From Bacteroidota bacterium (lineage in GTDB: Bacteria > Bacteroidota > Bacteroidia > Chitinophagales > Chitinophagaceae): a DNA stretch of 36,261 bases. The translations under genes and the position numbers were made by a program. Shown here piece after piece: positions 33,425-36,261 of the stretch; positions within the stretch are counted from its first letter, which is position 1, and each line of letters starts with the position of its first letter. Location of the stretch: positions 1-36,261 of the forward strand of contig CANGFA010000023.1 in assembly GCA_947453145.1 (NCBI GenBank), read 5' to 3'. Below the pieces are notes generated by a model, which was not told where the DNA came from, searched no databases, and saw only the letters and a program-made list of their open reading frames with translations.

Positions 33425-34888
33425 GTGGAAAAATTTAAACTTTATTTAAAATTAATTGTCTTAACTCAAATGAGTTTGATAAGACGCATATTTAAAAAAA
33501 CTAATACTAGATTAGTAGGTAATATAGTATTGCTTTTTATAATAATTAATTTTCTAAGCTTATTAGGATTATTTATATATATACCAAGAGCAATTTTTTA
33601 TTATGAATATGCATTGGTGTTAGTGGTGCTCATTTATTTTAATAAAGTAAATTTTGCATATCTATTATTTCTATTTTTTTTATTACTTGATTTCTTTGAT
33701 GCATTTTCAAGTGTTTATCTTTTTAATGCGGTTGAGTTATTAAAGAATTTCAAGTACTTGTTATTATATAAAATATCATTTTTACAAGTTTTCTTTGGAC
33801 TATTGGCAGTTGTCTTTTTAACTATTATATATATAATAATTAAAAAGATAAATACTAGAATACAAGAAAATAAAAAAGGAAGTATAAAACTAATAGCGTT
33901 AATTTATGTATTCATTTTTTTATTTGATTTAGTAAATGGATCAAATATACTCATAGATAATCAAGGCTCTTGGAAACTCAGCAATAAGAACATAGCCAGT
34001 TTTCTTGCTAAAAACTACATTTATTTTTTTCAACAAATAACCTATTCTAAATCTAATAGGATAGATAAATATTCTGAGAAATCACCTGTTTTCAGTTATT
34101 TAAAGAATGATACTATTAATAATGAAATAGTTATCATTGTTGAATCTTGGGGTTTAATTAAGGATTCCCTCATTAGAAATAAAGTCAGACAAATTATCAA
34201 TGATAAAATTAGTGAAAACGGTTTTAATTATGAATGGGGAAAGACAAGATTTAATGGAAGCACTAATTCCGCAGAGTTAAAACAGTTTTTAAACATAAAA
34301 GGAGAATATCAATATTATATAAATCACAGTTCCTTGGGTTCCGGTGACACATCTATTTTTAATTTTAAAAAAACGCAAGGATATCATAATGCTGGTTTTC
34401 ATTCTTATACTGGTAAAATGTTTGCTAGAGAATCATGGTGGCCTAATATTGGCATGCAAGATGTATATTTTAGAGACAATTATATAATGGAGCATCTCAA
34501 TGAACCAAATTCAATACAAGGGGATGCACCATTCCCCGCCATTAAGGATGAACTCATGTTTGATTATTTATTGACAAAAACGAAAGGGCCTCAAAAAGAG
34601 TTCACCTATTTTTTGACTGTGAACAGTCATCTACCGTTTAGGCATAAAACAGCATTGCTTTATCCGGCGCTTACCAATGAAATGAATGGTCTTGAAATTT
34701 CAGAGGAAGCAAAAAATCAATTATTGCTCATTTATAATCAGCTAGCTTATTTCATTGAAAAACTGGCAAAAAGTAAGTTTAAGAAAATTATTATTATGGG
34801 GGATCACATGCCTCCATTCATGAATATAAAGGACCGTTATTTTTATAGTTCAAAATTGGTACCCTACCTATACCTAAGTAAGGACTAA
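33425..34888 (+). CDS. Membrane-anchored alkaline-phosphatase-fold transferase
   Basis: This 487-residue protein has an N-terminal membrane part of about four to five helices (roughly 33-53, 60-95, 112-140, 154-171). An extracytoplasmic sulfatase/LTA-synthase-like domain runs from about 230. Metal and nucleophile motifs are IIVESWG (237-243), FNGSTNSAE (276-284, likely nucleophile Ser/Thr), TVNSHLPF (398-405) and IMGDHMPPF (457-465). Relatives transfer phosphoethanolamine or phosphoglycerol to glycans. The start is a GTG at 33425; an ATG at 33470 would remove 15 residues and is equally possible. The gene is conspicuously AT-rich and Ile/Asn/Lys-rich compared with the biosynthetic genes, as surface-polysaccharide genes often are. 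Confidence 0.8.
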   Translation: MEKFKLYLKLIVLTQMSLIRRIFKKTNTRLVGNIVLLFIIINFLSLLGLFIYIPRAIFYYEYALVLVVLIYFNKVNFAYLLFLFFLLLDFFDAFSSVYLFNAVELLKNFKYLLLYKISFLQVFFGLLAVVFLTIIYIIIKKINTRIQENKKGSIKLIALIYVFIFLFDLVNGSNILIDNQGSWKLSNKNIASFLAKNYIYFFQQITYSKSNRIDKYSEKSPVFSYLKNDTINNEIVIIVESWGLIKDSLIRNKVRQIINDKISENGFNYEWGKTRFNGSTNSAELKQFLNIKGEYQYYINHSSLGSGDTSIFNFKKTQGYHNAGFHSYTGKMFARESWWPNIGMQDVYFRDNYIMEHLNEPNSIQGDAPFPAIKDELMFDYLLTKTKGPQKEFTYFLTVNSHLPFRHKTALLYPALTNEMNGLEISEEAKNQLLLIYNQLAYFIEKLAKSKFKKIIIMGDHMPPFMNIKDRYFYSSKLVPYLYLSKD

Positions 34889-34964
34889 TTCATAAAAGGT
34901 AGCCTAAACATATAAAATAGATTTAATATCTTAAATTAAAGGCAAAAAGCCTATTTTTACATTG

Positions 34965-35004
34965 CTGAAAATGTATAATAAGTTAGTAACTTATTGATTT
35001 TCAG
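34965..35004 (+). promoter_or_regulatory. Nested inverted repeat upstream of wzz-like gene
   Basis: An outer perfect pair CTGAAAAT (34965-34972) and ATTTTCAG (34997-35004) encloses a perfect inner pair AATAAGTT (34977-34984) and AACTTATT (34988-34995) around AGT. This makes 16 paired bases in a 40-base element, ending 23 bases before the ATG. TATTTTTA at 34952-34959 is one mismatch from the -7 consensus and would place the element at the 5' end of the transcript. It could be an operator or a leader stem-loop. Confidence 0.65.
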
Positions 35005-35027
35005 TATAATAATGTATTTAGTTGTTT

Positions 35028-36059
35028 ATGCCTGAAAAAATTCAATTTGTGGATGTGATGGATACCGCTAAAAAGGCAGTAGCTAATGTATTGGCACAAT
35101 ATAGAATGATGCTTAAGGTAACTATTGTAACTACCTTAATTGCATTGGTGTATGGATTATTGCAACCACCAAGTTATAAGGCGGTGGCTACCTTTATTTT
35201 AGAGGACAAGTCCAATAGTAAAAGTGGATTGGGTGCATTAGCTTCTCAAATTGGTTTTGATATTGGTGGTTTAACAGGAGGTAATGCAGGTTTATTTGAC
35301 GGCGATAATATTTTAGATATTATGCAATCCCGTTTGATTGTAGAAAAAGTATTATTGTCTAAAGTAGATAGTAATTCAAAGACAAGCAATTTAACGCTAG
35401 CGGATTTATATGTGAATACCAATAGGATAAACAAAAAATGGAGTAGTGAACCCAATTTAGCTAACTTCAAATTTGATGCAAATTTGTCAAGTCTTATACA
35501 AGATTCTGTTTTATATACTTTAGTTCAAAAAATTGTCAAAGACAATTTAGTCGTAAGCAGACAAAATAAGAAAGGTTCTATAATAAGTATACAAGTGATT
35601 TCTAAAGACCAACAATTTTCAAAAGTATTTACAGAGCGTTTGTTAAATCAAACCAGTCATTTATATCTTGAGATTAAAACGGGTAATTTAGCCAACAATA
35701 TTGCAAAGCTTCAAAGTAAGGCCGATTCTTTACAAAGAAGTGTTTATACCAAATCTTATGAAGTGCCAAATTTGCTAAATGCAAACACAGGTATAAAATC
35801 ATATACCGTGAGCGAGGATTTAAGTCAGAAGGATAAGTCCATGGTATATACTTTGTTTGTTGAAGTAACCAAAAACTTAGAAGCTTTAAAGCTTTCTCAA
35901 ATAAATCAAACGCCGGTAATACAAGTATTGGATATGCCTAAATTACCATTGGTGAATCAGGCAACTTCTTTATGGATGATTGTATTAATGGGTATGGCTA
36001 TTGGAATTGTACTTTCTGTATTCATTGCTATTTATTTGATTACAGATAAAATAAAATAA
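35028..36059 (+). CDS. Wzz-like polysaccharide chain-length/co-polymerase protein
   Basis: This 343-residue inner-membrane protein has the polysaccharide co-polymerase layout. A transmembrane helix near residues 27-45 is followed by PSYKAVATFILE, typical of Wzz N-termini. A long helical periplasmic domain with coiled-coil character (~195-235) follows, then the proline-containing VLDMPKLPLVNQ and a second helix at ~315-336. There is no cytoplasmic tyrosine kinase domain. Wzz proteins set the length of O-antigen, capsule or exopolysaccharide chains. The frame could start at a TTG two codons upstream; the ATG at 35028 is chosen. The next gene begins 8 bp later. Confidence 0.85.
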   Translation: MPEKIQFVDVMDTAKKAVANVLAQYRMMLKVTIVTTLIALVYGLLQPPSYKAVATFILEDKSNSKSGLGALASQIGFDIGGLTGGNAGLFDGDNILDIMQSRLIVEKVLLSKVDSNSKTSNLTLADLYVNTNRINKKWSSEPNLANFKFDANLSSLIQDSVLYTLVQKIVKDNLVVSRQNKKGSIISIQVISKDQQFSKVFTERLLNQTSHLYLEIKTGNLANNIAKLQSKADSLQRSVYTKSYEVPNLLNANTGIKSYTVSEDLSQKDKSMVYTLFVEVTKNLEALKLSQINQTPVIQVLDMPKLPLVNQATSLWMIVLMGMAIGIVLSVFIAIYLITDKIK

Positions 36060-36067
36060 TTAGCTGC

Positions 36068-36261
36068 ATGCGTCGCCTTTTTTTATTAAGAGCTTATGGC
36101 GATTTTGTAATTGCAATTAGGGCTATTTTAAATAGTCCGCAACCTAGCGATACAAAGATTATTGCATCCAATCATTTTAAACCTTTATTTGAAGCCATTA
36201 ACACGGTATTGGATCTAAGCCCATTGGACATTGAGTTTCAGGACTTTGGTATTAACCAATC
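36068..36261 (+). CDS. Truncated gene, GT9-like glycosyltransferase N-terminus
   Basis: A frame starting at ATG 36068 runs off the right edge after 64 codons. It opens with MRRLFLLRAYGDFVIAIRAI and continues through an ASNHFKPLFEAIN segment. The start looks like the first beta-strand/helix of a GT-B glycosyltransferase of the heptosyltransferase (GT9) type, which usually begins ILLRxxxxGDxxxxxP. The resemblance is short and the call is tentative. The 8-bp gap from the wzz-like gene and the polysaccharide context support a role in surface glycan synthesis. Confidence 0.6.
   Translation, partial: MRRLFLLRAYGDFVIAIRAILNSPQPSDTKIIASNHFKPLFEAINTVLDLSPLDIEFQDFGINQ

Noticed and set aside
34938..34957. 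AGGC/GCCT hairpin with T run after the transferase gene as a terminator
   Set aside because: Only four base pairs around an A-rich loop; too weak to call.

Overview
The window looks like chromosomal DNA from a Bacteroidota bacterium, probably Chitinophagales/Chitinophagaceae-like. The basis is AT-rich coding sequence, Bacteroidota-type promoter elements (TTTG, 19-20 bp, TAnnTTTG), few Shine-Dalgarno sites, a TonB receptor with a carboxypeptidase-regulatory-like N-terminus, DUF1015 next to serC, and a short LeuA. The genus is inference only. No rRNA, tRNA, CRISPR array or insertion sequence was seen.

Layout. 1-2210: a minus-strand tetR-tolC efflux operon with a clear palindromic operator over its promoter, and a 26-bp tandem repeat after tolC. 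2282-7265 (plus): a DUF502 membrane protein, serC, a DUF1015 gene and a long-chain acyl-CoA synthetase, with terminators after the last two. 7336-8871 (minus): a large helical protein of unknown function. 9050-25095 (plus): twelve amino-acid biosynthesis genes, leuACDB-ilvDBNCA-thrABC. 25119-25770 (minus): a PIN/ribbon-helix-helix toxin-antitoxin pair. 25997-27787: a secreted GH43 enzyme with discoidin and FN3 modules. 27900-29355 (minus): a nitroreductase and an orphan lipoprotein. 29526-33355 (plus): a TonB-dependent receptor with a secreted M20 peptidase. 33425 to the end (plus): the probable start of a surface-polysaccharide locus, with an alkaline-phosphatase-fold membrane transferase, a Wzz-like protein and a truncated gene resembling glycosyltransferase family 9.

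How the genes work together. The central block encodes aspartate kinase/homoserine dehydrogenase, homoserine kinase and threonine synthase (to threonine), threonine deaminase (to 2-oxobutyrate), the shared acetohydroxyacid synthase, reductoisomerase and dehydratase (valine/isoleucine branch), and the four-step leucine branch. Only aspartate-semialdehyde dehydrogenase and the branched-chain aminotransferase are missing for isoleucine, valine and leucine. serC and DUF1015 suggest a nearby serine/phosphoserine function.

Most of the window is ordinary metabolism. The items most worth checking are the DUF1015 protein beside serC without serA, the fungal Ilv5-like ketol-acid reductoisomerase, a long hairpin over the ilvB stop codon, nested inverted repeats before the wzz-like and GH43 genes, and insertions in ThrB and ThrC. 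I did not find a convincing wholly new multi-gene system.
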